A stretch of 64,000 nucleotides of DNA from Vanilla planifolia (Eukaryota; Streptophyta; Magnoliopsida; Asparagales; Orchidaceae). Under the pieces are notes generated by a model. That model searched no databases, was not told where the DNA came from, and was given only the letters and a program-made list of their open reading frames with translations. Made by a program: the position numbers and the translations under genes. The stretch's first letter is position 1, and the number at the start of each line of letters is the position of its first letter. Shown in pieces: positions 1 through 12,500 of the stretch. Where the stretch lies: assembly GCA_023846275.1 (NCBI GenBank), contig CM043865.1:6932068-6996067 (forward strand), in the 5' to 3' direction.

Positions 1-31
1 GAAATATCCCAAATAGAATGTTTAACCAAAC

Positions 32-3000
32 CTGGCTACCTATCGCTTTTAAATCAAGTGACTGAAGATGCAAGGGCAACTCTTTCACAATTGTCAAATC
101 ATCCTTCAAAAAATTCAAAAAATAGTCCTCTTGATATATATCACCAAATTGGCTGTAAAAAATTTGACACTAGTTTAACGAGGAGACACTGGAACTAAAA
201 GTTGTAATAATCACCATGTAGATGCGAGCAAGATGCTATAGATGCAACAAAGGCTTTGGTTTTTAGGGGCTTTTAAAAAGTTCTATGTTTTAACTTCAAG
301 AGCATGAAAAGCCTACTACATTTACTCACATAATATACCATTTTCAAAAGTACTTTATAGAAGTTCTTTCAATCACAATCGTTGCTATCAAAGAGAACAA
401 AAATGTTTCGCTTCTCAAAAATATTTGAAATCATTTGAATCCTACACCAATTTCAATGACCATATACATATAGACAAACAAAGTGCATACCACACCTATC
501 CATGCATGCACAATTGAAAAACTAGCTGTCTACCCCTTATAAGAAAAGGGGTTAATGCACTTGGGGAGACATTTAGCATGAGAAAGATGGTTTGGAAAGC
601 TGCTTTTCAAATGGAGTTATTAATTTCCTTCATATAGGAAAGCAATAAAGAACATCCATTCATTCATCTGATGCAACTTAAAAAAGGAAAATCATAACAA
701 AATGATGTATGGTGAAGACCTACAGCACATGCCAAAAAGCAATAAAGAAAGATATACTTCAATTATTGACAACTTAAGTACACCAAAAGCAACTTATTTG
801 AAGGTTTTTTGAATGTTTGTTTCAATAGCATGAGAAACAAGAAAAACGGTAGCCTCCGTAGAGCTTATTAATCTCACCTTTCATCTTTCCAAACACTGCT
901 GTAAAGAAATTTCGGAAGAACCAAAGAAGCATTGAGCATGGCAGCAATAGTAACAGCATTGCAGACCTGCCAAAACAACTCATACAGAAAAAGTTATCAA
1001 ATTTTAAGAAAAGAATTTGCTTTTGCCTTCATTCTGTAATCATTAAATGCTTCTCATATTGCCAAATTAAAAAGACAAAAAGAGCTTATTAGTTGGATTC
1101 AATCATAGAAAACAACTAAATGCCAAATCAGATGGGCAGTGTGAGCTCCATGGCTGTTTGTCAGTTAAGTTTAAAGGTTATGTAGGCAAGCTGCAGAGTA
1201 CTGAACACGAAGTCAAATCCATTTAAATAACATGAAAGCATAACTGATTATTTAGAGCCTTACCGCAACACGTTGCTGATTGAGACCACCATTTGCAGTA
1301 ACTAAGATAAAGCCCGTGTGGTTGATGTTGCGCACTGCAGAAAAGCTTCAATAAACTTTTTGCTAAACTTCAACTTGAAAGCTAATACAGAGTTGCACAA
1401 CAGGAAATCTTATATCCAACTATATTTAAAGTAGCATTGATTCCTTCAACTCCTCTTCTTTCCTTTCTTTATTCTAGTTCTCAGTTCTCAAATTTGTTTA
1501 CAATCAGAAACTCTACGGATATAAGAATATGAATAAAACAGATAATATTAGCTTTGCATGTTAGCTTTATCTGAATATATATATACATACTAGGGTATAA
1601 ATACAAATTAAGCAGTCAGAAATTATTAAAATGAGATGCGGTCTCATGGGCCATACAACAGTAAAGAAGTCAGATTTTCTTTCTTTTTTTCACATTACTT
1701 TGTTTTACCTCTATGAACAACATTACGAAATTTATCAGCACATGGTTTCCATAGTGATGCCTGCTTGTAAGGCTCCTTCCATTTTGCAAACGGACTTTGT
1801 CCAGGATCATTCTATACAATGACGAGCTTTTAGTTTAAGCACCTAAATTCAGTAGGGTGCAATGCAACAAATCAGAATGTGCAGAAAAAGATGGGGCAAA
1901 CCTTGGCCACGGTTGCAGATGCTAAATTTACAAGGTGCTCATACATATACTTATGAGGCATTTCCACGTCAAGCTCAGGTGCACTCCCTCCATTCTTCTG
2001 AAAGGAGCAAAAACAGTAATATATGACATATCTAATTACCATTTATCACTGCTAGCTCTAAAACAACAACTAATTGGTCTGATTCTTAGCTTTACTTTCT
2101 TATATCTTATCACTGCTATATTTATAGAAGTTGCAATATCAAGTTGTTTTGGGTCCATTGTCTATGCATGCAACAATTATTGCTATTTTTTTATCTTTTG
2201 ATACATCGTAAGAGCTTTCTTCTAATATAAAACACATGGACCCACCAAACCTTCTTGACTCACTTAGCCTTTTTACTTCTAGGTGGATACCTTTACTATT
2301 GGCTGAGTCAAGGCTAAATTTGATGGATTGGCTCATCTAGATGATTCTACCAACATAATAGTTGTAATTGAAAGAGGATCCAAGCATCGTCTATAAGAGC
2401 TGAGGTTGTTGAAGTTGATGCTTCTTGGGAGTTAGACTATTCATCTCATTGATTATGTTTTGAGTTAATAATTTCCAAACTATTGTTGTGGGAGATCTTG
2501 CTAACTTAATAATAAATTTTATATCTATCATTTTTTTTGCTTTTTTGACTACATAACAAAACATGCTTATAAGGTTACAAAAATGATAGTAAGCTTTTTG
2601 GTATAAAGGATTATTTTTGTTTATTTTAATTTAAATAGAAAATACTTTGCTAGAAAGACTTTTTGTTTGTCTTCAATAAGAACTATTCTTTTATATTTAT
2701 TTTTTATCGATGTATATATGTATATATAGCACATGGGCTTGATTTGTCTTAAACAAAAATGATTAACCAATAAGTATTAAACATTTACAACGTGGATATA
2801 CCTCAAAAGATGTAAAATGTATCAAGCTGGGGTCAAACTTAGTTTGAAAAAGATTTTCCCTACAAGAATTAAGATGCAATTTTAGGCCTTGGATGACTTG
2901 GGGTGAGGGTTACCCAATCCATGGTTGGCTTTCCTATCAGTTAGTTGACTCATTTAGGTGAACAATTTACTTCAAATTGTGTTTGGTTGCTTTCCAAGTA

Positions 3001-3343
3001 ACAAAAATTACATCAAGAATTCACAAACCGGGTTCGCATCTATGTAACGCAATTCAATGTCGAAAACCCAAGCATTGTAATCAATTGATTGAACACTAAC
3101 CTGCAACTCCACTGCCCTGTTGCGGTATCCATTTCGGAAACTGATGCGATGAACAGCACTGAGCATCACGGAATCGAGGAGGAAGTACGAACCCATCAGA
3201 CCAAAAACAAAACCCATCACTCTCAACTGCTTGCATTCGCATGCCCGCCTCTTGTAGCAGGCCAGAGCCTTCGAGGACTTCGAACTATGAGACGTTTTCC
3301 TCGTCAGCGAAGACATGCCAAAGGATGTCCCTTCCTTTGTCAT
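32..3343 (-). CDS. O-fucosyltransferase family protein, 5' six exons (gene continues beyond left edge)
   Basis: I assembled exons by splice sites and phase: 3343-3101, 1997-1902, 1811-1709, 1334-1264, 966-878 and 152-32, all with GT donors and AG acceptors, giving about 241 residues with no stop. The N-terminus is short and basic, followed by one hydrophobic segment (about residues 43-65), as in a type II Golgi membrane protein. Next come a WKEPY and LWKPCAD block, the family hallmark NGGLNQQRVAVCNAV, a LNASLVLPKFLYSSVW block, and SQFGDIYQEDYF followed by LKDD. These are hallmarks of the plant O-fucosyltransferase/GT106-like family, which acts on cell-wall or glycoprotein substrates. The exact acceptor is not predictable here. 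I chose the ATG at 3343; an in-frame ATG at 3316 is an alternative. The C-terminal half lies outside the window. Confidence 0.88.
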
Positions 3344-4605
3344 CGAAGGGGACAACAACCTTACGAATTGAACCGCACCGAGATTGCTCTAACGATGCGT
3401 GAATGAGGCAAACAAAGGTTCCATAATCCAGCAAGTGGAAAAGTTTCTTCTCCTGGGTTGTAGATCCCGGACGCCAACAGCTCAACGGCTCCTTTTTGGA
3501 GGGATCCATTCGAGAAGCTTACCTACCGATCCACCCGATTGAAAATAACCGCTCGTTTAGGGAAAGTAATGCATTTCGAGGAAGCAAATGAGAAAGTGAG
3601 ATTAAAATGGGATTTTAAATGGAGGGGGTGAAGTGGCGGAGAAGGCGTAGGTCTGGTGATGAAGGCGTGGGTTTGAAGGGAAGGAAAAAACTGACCTCAC
3701 AACGATTGGAGATAGGGACAGAACGCCTATAAAATAGTTGTAGCGAGAGTGATGCTGCCCCAAAGCTGCGTAGATTGTCCAATTTTTGAAGAAATAAAGG
3801 GGAGGGGAGGTTGGAAATGGAAGAGGAAGAGATGGTTGCAGCCGATAGGAGGGAGAGAGAGAGAGGGAGAAGCCGGACCCTCTTGGTTCGAAAACAGAGG
3901 CGTCTTGGCGGGAGACGACCCGAAACTAAGAAAACTCACAAAACATGTGAAAGAATTTTAAGGTAGGGAAAGGAGAGCGTCAAGCAAAGCTCCACCATTG
4001 TTGATGAACCTTTGAATGAATCTGATCTTGTTCTGATTTAATTCAATATGTGATCCAAAAAAAATATATGATCATATTTTTTTATTCATTTATCTGATTT
4101 GAAATCTAATTCTATTCATTTTAATTAAATAGTTCACTAATGAATATATGTAAGTTGATGAAATATTTTAAAATATTTGTATATTTAAAAATATCTTAAT
4201 TTATATTCATGTAATAATTCTTAAAAAAAAATTACTTTTTTTTTAACTATCAAATCAATTAATGTTCAAGTCAATTTTTATATATTGATATTGGTTTGAA
4301 TACAAACCAAACACAATCCAATCAAAATGTCAACTTAATTTGAAATTCTTTTAGGTCAAATCTAGAGTGACATTAATTCACTCTAATGTTGATTAATTTA
4401 TAAGTTAGTTGTTTTGAATTTCTCTTAATATTAAATTTTGCATGAAATCAATATAAAAAAGCATGCGATAAAAAAAAATCAAGATGGATTTAAGGTATGT
4501 TATGATACAATTGATTAAGTTTTTTATAAGAGAAAATGAACATGTAACACATATTAGAAAAAATACCACATCTCAAACAACTACAATCCATAATTTATTG
4601 GCTAA
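3344..4605. other. 5' flank of the O-fucosyltransferase gene and AT-rich spacer
   Basis: The first ~600 bases upstream of the start are of mixed composition, with GA-rich and purine-rich stretches around 3620-3870, and would hold the 5' UTR and promoter of the minus-strand gene. From about 4000 the DNA becomes strongly AT-rich. I see no convincing coding sequence; the open frames at 3727-3961 are low-complexity purine/pyrimidine tracts. Confidence 0.5.
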
Positions 4606-4610
4606 TAAAT
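4606..4610. repeat. Target-site duplication TAAAT, left copy
   Basis: Five bases TAAAT immediately before the TG of the solo LTR, repeated exactly at 7594-7598. The perfect match suggests the insertion is not extremely old. Confidence 0.85.
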
Positions 4611-7593
4611 TGTTATACCCGGTAAAATATTATAGGTTTAATCTTCAATAATTCAATTGTGGCTTGGATGATTTCAGATCGACAGTAGGATGAGCCAGTA
4701 GCTCAATTGGAGGCTATTGGAATTTCTGAAATTTTCTGGGGATTTTTCGGAGCACCGAGATTTTTTTTAAAAACCGGAATTTGGATTTTTCCTTTTACCG
4801 CGCGTGAACCGGACCGGAGCGGTTCAGCGAAGGCAGGGCGGTTCGCCGAGGTGCGTTTGCGCGTGCGTTTGGATAAGCCGCGGATAAGCGGATCGGACGG
4901 GCGAGATCAGCGGTGGAGATTAACCGGCTGATCGGGTGTTAAGCGGCGTTTTTGGAAGGTCAACCGGCGCTTAATGAGTCTTAACGGGTTATTACCGGTT
5001 TAAGCTGGGTATTTAACCTAAACGGTTCGGCTGTTAGGGTTTCGAATGGCGGCTAGAGGCGAAGTGTTCGCGGCGAACGGCGGTATTTTCCGGCAGCCTT
5101 CCAAGGGGCTTTTGGTAACCGGAGGTTCGCGGGACAGAGGCGAGCATTTTGGTACCGGTTTCGTTCGGCGAGGAGCTGCGGTTGATCGCGTGCGAGCTTC
5201 ACCGTCGCCGGCGACGAGCAAAGGTAGGAAATTCAGTTTTAAATTAGTTAATTAGTAGAAATTAAAAGCATGGAATATTTTGCTTAATGAACACAAGCAT
5301 GTGGATGAAAAATCGGACTTAGTTGAATGCTAATTTGCGTCTTTTACAATTTTTGGATTTCTGGAAAATTTCCCATTTCGCCGGAAAATTTAGTTAATGC
5401 TTAGGAACATGTTAGGGATTTGTATTATCAGTTTGCCATTGAATTAGTTAATTAATTGTTGGATTAATCTTACGGCAATGGCGTACGGGCGAACTCCTTC
5501 GGCGGAAATTTTAAATTAGTGGCATTATTGAAACATTAGGATAGTACGAACATCGAATTTTGTTTCTCCTTGTTCGCGTTCGCCGGAAATCGACGGAAGG
5601 AATTGGATTGGTCGGCGATTGCTTCAGTTAGGGTTCGCGGGCGTCGGACAGAGGAAGGAGAAGGGTTTAGATTAATTACGAATTTATTTAAGTAATTAAT
5701 GGTGTTTATATAATATTTATTAGTAATTATATTTATTTAAGCATCGACCGATTAATGGATTATTAAAGAATTTGGTTCGGCGGTGTCGCTGTTCAGCGCG
5801 AGGTTTCCGAACCGGCAGCGAAAACCGGTTCAGCGGGATTCGGCGCGGAGGAAAATTTAATTCGGAAATTAATCCGAATTTTCGGAAAAAGGATATATGT
5901 GGAATTTAAATTTTATTCGGAAATTTATTCCGAATTTCAAAAAATGGATAAAGAGCAGAACTTGATTTTGGAAATTAAAATTTCCTGAAGTGAGGAAGAG
6001 GTGATTTTTGGAAATCACGTAGCCAAGTTGAAATTGACTGTTGGAAATTACCCATAAATTCAATGCAGCTGGATCAGTTGGAAGGAAGTGTGACACTTGG
6101 GTGCTACCAGAATAGTCAGAATTTTGGTACAGTTTGTGTTGCTTGGATGGCAATGACATGGATTGAGTCAGTTTACTCAGTGTTGGCATATTTCATGGAT
6201 TGGCATATTGGACCGGACTACTATAGGCCCTATATGATGTTTTAGAGTAGTTGTGGTAGGTAACTGTGCGGTACAGACTTAGCTTCCACAGTATACATGT
6301 GGACTGGTATGCGCCTTGTTGTATCTGGACACATGTTGCCGAATCTTGGAGTTAGAGCTTGGCAATGACTGTAGGGGCGTGAGCTTCTATGGAAATTGTG
6401 AGAGAGGACTTCTTGGGACGGTGGCTGAGTCGATCACTTCTGGTCCATGAGTGTAGGCCTGCGCGCCTGAGAGTGGCAGTGGCAGGGGTGACTCGCCGTG
6501 GCTAGCCAAGTGTGTAGGCCTGCGTGCCTGAGGGTGGCAGGGGTGTCTCACGTTGGCTAGAGATCTATGTGACTGGTTCTGTCTATAGTCTCCAGAAGAT
6601 TGATTGACGAGAGACACTGTGGTGTCGGGTGCTAGGCGTTGTGATGCGTGCACAGAGATGGGCGTGTCCGGCTGGCATGCTTTGCCTAGGCGCCATGCGT
6701 GCGCAGAGATGGGCGTGTCCCGCTGGCATGCTGCCTGGGAGCACAGAGGAGAGCTACTCTGGTGTGACTGGGGGTGACTGTGGTTGGTCAGAGTCTGGGA
6801 CTGAGAGTACCTTTCCACCCTACATTGTTATGCTGTATTCCTATACTCTTGCTATTATCCTTCTCTTGCATGTGAGTTTTTACTAGCTATCTTTCCTACT
6901 GGGCGTAGCTCACTCCTTTATTATCTATATTTTTCCAGCTGCTCGACAGCCTTGACGCCACCCAGATTAGGTGGGATCGTGGTCAGCAGGCTAGTGGAGG
7001 ATATCTGATCTGTGATTTTCTGAGACATTTTGGTTAGTGTGATTGATACTATTGGATGTATTCAGGGAGACTGTTATTCTTATGTCATGTAATATGTGAG
7101 GGTGATTCTGACTTATGTATCTAGTTGGATGATATTGTATTTGTTGGACTTGGATCTTATTCTTGTGATGTAGTTTCCATTCACTGTTTTACTTTATTGT
7201 CTTGGTGGTATAGTGTGTGGAGTGCCATATTTTATCTGAGGATGTTATGTATTTTATTTTTGATGGTGAGGTCATTACATGACTATGGAACTTAACCGTG
7301 GGGATTCAGACTTCTATTAGATCGGTTCTCCTACCGGTATGGGTTAGGAGTATGGGGTCTAGTAGGAGTAACATTGCGCGAGTCCATCTGTTAATTCAGG
7401 AGTCATGAACCTGATTTGATGGTGTACCCGGGAGATGGGATCCACATTGTTAAGGAAAGTAGGTGTGTAATGATGTGTTATATCCTATGTTTTTTCGTAG
7501 GCTACTCAGGTTGGTATGGGACGATCTGAGCTGTCTATATGTAAAAAAAAAAATATGCCAAAAATCAGCCTAGGAAAAAAATGGGGTGTAACA
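4611..7593. mobile_element. Solo LTR of a Ty3/Gypsy-type (probably chromovirus) retrotransposon, ~2.98 kb
   Basis: The element starts TGTTATACCC and ends GGGGTGTAACA, so its ends are an imperfect inverted repeat with the canonical TG...CA. It is flanked by a perfect 5-bp direct repeat TAAAT (4606-4610 and 7594-7598). Inside it is much richer in GC than its surroundings (for example 4790-5220 and 6360-6830), contains no gag or pol similarity, and no primer-binding site follows the 3' end. This is what recombination between two LTRs leaves behind. Long LTRs with ends of the TGTTAYACCC type are common in Tekay/Del chromoviruses, so that lineage is my guess and not proven. The open frames at 4707-4931, 5046-5255 and 6387-6818 lie within the LTR and are not genes. 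Confidence 0.85.
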
Positions 7594-7598
7594 TAAAT
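7594..7598. repeat. Target-site duplication TAAAT, right copy
   Basis: Exact partner of 4606-4610, directly after the terminal CA of the solo LTR. Confidence 0.85.
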
Positions 7599-9439
7599 TA
7601 AGCTCCCTAAGAAGGCAAAGGTCATTTAGGGCAACTCAAGATAGGAAGTAAACTACATAGATTTGCAAGTGATAGAAGACAAAAAGATGAAAAAAAGAGA
7701 AGAAGAAAATATCGAGGTTGCATCACAATCCAAAAGTTAACACATGGATTTGCACTATTTTTCTAGTTGCAACTTATCAATTTCAAAAGTTATTTTGTTT
7801 AAGAAGGGCGACAATTTTATAAATATTAGTTTTTTTTTTTGCTTAAGACATTATAAATAACACTAGCTTTTCCTAAATAATAAGTAATATTTAGATCAAA
7901 GTCTTTGATAAATTTAAGTCACCTCATTTGCCTTAAATTTAGTTCTTTTTGAATGAATAGATATTTGAAGCTCTAATATTTGTGAAAGCTTCGTATTGCA
8001 TTTAACACATAATATAGTCTCTAGAGTGAAAAATTGCTATAAATTTGGTGTAAATCTTTTTCTAATTTTAGAATTAAGATTGGAGTTATTGTTACTTTGT
8101 TTTTTAATTTTAAGAAGTTATTTTCACATGTTGAGTCTTATAAGCTCAAAGATAACATTTAATTTTGATAATAATAATTTCTTTAAATGTTTATTATGAT
8201 GAACTAATGTGTCTATTTAGTTTATTCTACAAGTTATATTTAAGACAATTTGATTTGGTGAACATCTATAATAAAGTAGCTTACGAAATGTTTAACATTT
8301 CTAATCTTCACAAAGCTTTGAGGACATGAAGGATGAAGGAGCAACTACATTGGTACACATGAGTACAAGAATTTTGGAGAGGGTTTTCTAATTTCTTAAC
8401 TCATGTTAGAGATTTCTTTGGTGTTTATCTTAATTATCAAAAGCTTGCACACATACACACTTGCATTCATACATATCATATATAGGATTTGATCTTATGA
8501 TAAATTACATAATATCATAACTAGTAAAATTTAATTGATACCAATCATGCAAGTCATGAGCATTAAATGATTACATCCTTAATCAGTATAGTTATGACAA
8601 AATATATTTGAAAGTTAAACTAGTATGAAGAAACAATTACACTCAATACATCAATGTGTTCATCAAGATTAAAATTATCATCTTACATTCTTAATTTTTT
8701 TAAAATTATTTGAATGTATCACTTATAAAGTTATGCAAATGCTTAGAATACATTATTTTAAAATCTTAAAAATTTGAACTTACCATATAATACATTTGGG
8801 TTTAATGTATTGTACATGGACTTTGATGTATCCTACATAATGAATAATGTCTTTAAATACCTTATAGAAAGTAAGCATCATGCACCTAATTCATTGTGTA
8901 GCAACTCACACCTTATGGACTACATTATGTTACACTACTTGCATACCCAATGTGCCTAGCATCAAACAGTGCTTCCCTACCATATACATATATCTGTCAA
9001 ACAAGATCCATTTCATAGTTAGTTTGACCAAAAGTTAAAATTTAGACATAGTCATTAAGAGAGCAATTGGAGGTATTTTTGTAGATTATTTGAGACCTTT
9101 GTTTATAAATAAGCCCTTAAGCTTTAAGAATAAGTGGTTGATATTACAAACTAATTTCTAGATCTTTAGACAACTTCCTTCATATTCTACATCTAGAGAG
9201 AGTGAGTTACAACTTCAAATCATTTTGGAAACATTCAAGTGCATGAAAGGTGTCTACAAAACATTCAATATTTCTATTCCCTTGTGAAGGTATTTTTATA
9301 TTTTATACCGCATCCACATGCTTTATCTCATAAGTTCTTGGACATACTTAGTAATACTCTTAATTTTTAGTGAGATATATTTCAATCATAATTGAACTGT
9401 AAATTTCATTATTTAATAAGCTTGTGTGATTTGTTGTGA

Positions 9440-9578
9440 GATCGATCTTTAGGCTATTTAATGTGGAAAGAAGAAGCCATCTTCTAGCTATTTGATGTTG
9501 AGAAAAGGGGCCCATCTTTGGGCTATTTAATATGAAGGGAAGCGACCCAATTATGTGTTATTTAATGAGTAGAGGCGG
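9440..9578. repeat. Four imperfect ~35-bp tandem repeats
   Basis: Units begin near 9440, 9476, 9511 and 9546. Each carries a CCATCTTT-like start, a GGCTATTTAATG-like core and a purine-rich tail (GGAAAGAAGAA, GAGAAAAGGGG, GAAGGGAAGCG, GTAGAGGCGG). The period is steady at about 35 bases while the units have diverged in sequence. Confidence 0.7.
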
Positions 9579-12500
9579 TTATGACTAATCCATGAAAAGG
9601 CTCAATTTTAATAGGTTTCTCCACTTAGTTATGGTGAAGGAGTGAAGAAAAGAAGTAAGCCCAATACTATCTGAATTGAGATTGGAAGTAGGCTCAAGGG
9701 TAATGTAGCTAAACCATAAGAAAATTTTATAAATAAAAAACTTGATTTGAATGCATTCTTTGAAGTCATCTAAATGAGTGGAATGTAAGTTTGAAAACTT
9801 TTTAGCACACACACTTAAATCCTCATCATTTTCCTTAACGTCTCAAGAATATTGATATAAGTTTTAGATTTTGAAATAAAAAAGATGACTTTAAAAAATA
9901 ACTTCTTCAAGAGTTCTTAAGCTTATTATTTGGTTCTAATTATATTCTCACAAAATAGTACTATTGAAACATTTGAGTAAAGACTAAGCGTGCCCATTAG
10001 TCGACCTTGATGATCTTGAGATGCTTGATATGCAAAACTTCAAGACAAAGTATTAATATAATAATTAAATTATTTTATTCTCATTAAATTAGTGACATAT
10101 GGATCATTGGTTCAACATTTATCATCTTCATTGATGGTTTTTTGTTATATGGACATGAAAAAAACTATAACAAATTAGTTTATTGTTGATTTTAATGAGA
10201 ATGTTGAAGTTTGAAATCAATCAGTGTGACTTTAATTGTGATATTTATGTACATTAAATGATATTGCTAATAGAAATTACTTTTTAAATTTTTTTAACTT
10301 AATTTCATGATCTATGTCTTTGATATCTTCAAATGGTTTCTTTTTCTTGAAGTATTCTATTTATTTTACCAATCTTCACTTTAAAAAATGCTTAAGTTCA
10401 TTTCTATTTATCATTCAAATAAGTTCCAAATTAAGAAGATTTTGATATTATAATAATATAGTTTAAGGAATTAACTATAAATTATTTAACATCTTCTCTA
10501 ATTTATTTTTATATAACTAAGATTTTATTAAATGATAAATTACTACAACCCAGATTGGTCTCCGTTAATTGATGTAGAAACTAACTTCATAGCCTTGCTT
10601 AAGTAACAACATTCTTATTTTTAAATTGGTGGTCCCGTTATGTTGAGACGGCTCATTGATTGCACTTTTTAAGTTTGACCAACATACTAATTCGATGCAA
10701 CTTGTATTGAGATATGTATTGTAACAAAGTGCCACCACAAAGTTTAGGTGGCATATCAGTTTGATCCTTTTTGATGCATCATTTTGTAAGTACAATTATG
10801 TCATCATCATGGTAGTTTATCTAATAGTTTGTTCTTGATTAGAGAATTAGCATAGAAGCATGATGAAGTGCTTAAAGGATGGAGTCCATTTTGAAGATTA
10901 TACTTGTCCATTAAAGGAGGGTGCACTATTGCAAGGGTATGATGTTGTTGGTAGATGATATTGCGAACATAGTTAGCTAATTGTGTTGGTGTAATGTAAC
11001 AAAGAACACAACCTGTTTTGAATAATGAAAATATCATCATCGTACAAATTTGATGAAATGTAAGAGACATCTTGATATGATGTAGCAAAAATATGAATAA
11101 TGTCACTAGTGATCATCATACATGTACTTTAATTTGTCTTTGATTTTCATATGCACACATTGAATCGTTGAATGCACATTGAAGTCTGAACTATTAAACA
11201 AATATTGCAAGCTTTAATCTGATTATCAACTGCAATTGACTTATTCCAATAAAAGCAATATGCTTTAAGGCTATACTAAGATTATATTGGTAAATGATTA
11301 TTCACACAATATGATGTCAAGGTTGTACTATACAAAAGTTTTGTTTTCACATTAAAACATCAACTCTCTCATATCATATCAAGATTGATCAACTAGAGCA
11401 ATATTTTGTATCTTTTATGATTATTAAATGTATGGAATTTGAGCTCATCCATTTTAACTAGAGCCCTTCATATATTAGGCTTGTATATTATATCCCAAAT
11501 TTTTTATTTAGTTGACTTTCTTATTATTTTCACATGGAACTTGCCCACTATGTTGCTCTCTTTGTTAACGAAACTCCAATGAACTACAAGTGAATTTATT
11601 TCATGTTTGATTTGCTAAAAAAATTTGGACATATTTCAAAGGACATTCCACTAACATTGTGTAATTTTGAGCATTAGTTTGTAATCTAGTTCAATTACAT
11701 ACTGGTGAATTTTTTTATTGTTAAACATTTCCAAACCCTCAATCAGAAACATACCACTTACTTCTATTTGGGATTTTTTATTAATTACAAAAGAAAAAAG
11801 TCTTCCATCATTTAACTTTTATGGTTGTGAATAATACCACCACAACATGCATATCTTTTTTTTTTATAATTCATATAACCATAAAACATTTAGCTTTTAA
11901 CATATGAGTTAGTGGAGGGATGCATTCACAACTTTGTAGCTCATGTACCTTTGCAAAGAATGAGGGGCTAAGTTTAGTTGGACTAAAATAAGATTCTCTT
12001 AAGATGTTTGTGTGAGAGAAAAGTATTTAAAGATGTTGTAGCCGTTAAGCATACTATTGTTTATAACCGTCAAGACCAACTTCCGCATATATTTTCAAAA
12101 TTCACTACTTTTTATATATTCCAACATATAACGAGAGGAAGAATGATAATGGCTTCTCCTTTAGTAGATGATTATCACCTTGCTTCTACCAATTCATTGT
12201 TCTACCATTGGCAACCTACCTTATGTTTGAGATTTTGCAATACAATTTGAATGCAACTTCTTGAATTGTTCCAACATCTTCTTTGATTTGTTCTCTTTAA
12301 TAATTATAGAATTCCTAAGATGACCCATCTAAAAGTTAGGGCTTTATTCTTAACCATACCATTTGGTAGTTTTTTTCATATTAAGACACAATAGATAATT
12401 TCTAATTTTTTTTATTACTAAATACTTAATGGATTTAAATTTTAAAACTTTAAGATTTTTTTAAAATTTTCTTATTTCATATAAATTTTTCCTTATAAAT

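Noticed and set aside
5046-5255. GC-rich 69-codon frame that looks protein-like
   Set aside because: Lies wholly inside the solo LTR (4611-7593); GC-rich LTRs give open frames by chance.
10807-11106. 99-codon minus-strand frame
   Set aside because: Longest frame in the 7.5-kb AT-rich region but no motif, and neighbours in the same direction do not join by splice sites into anything recognisable.
12008-12250. 80-codon plus-strand frame with HIFSKFTTFYIFQHITRGRM-like sequence
   Set aside because: No recognisable family, no supporting exons or conserved flanks, and surrounding DNA is full of stops. It begins at a non-compelling context.
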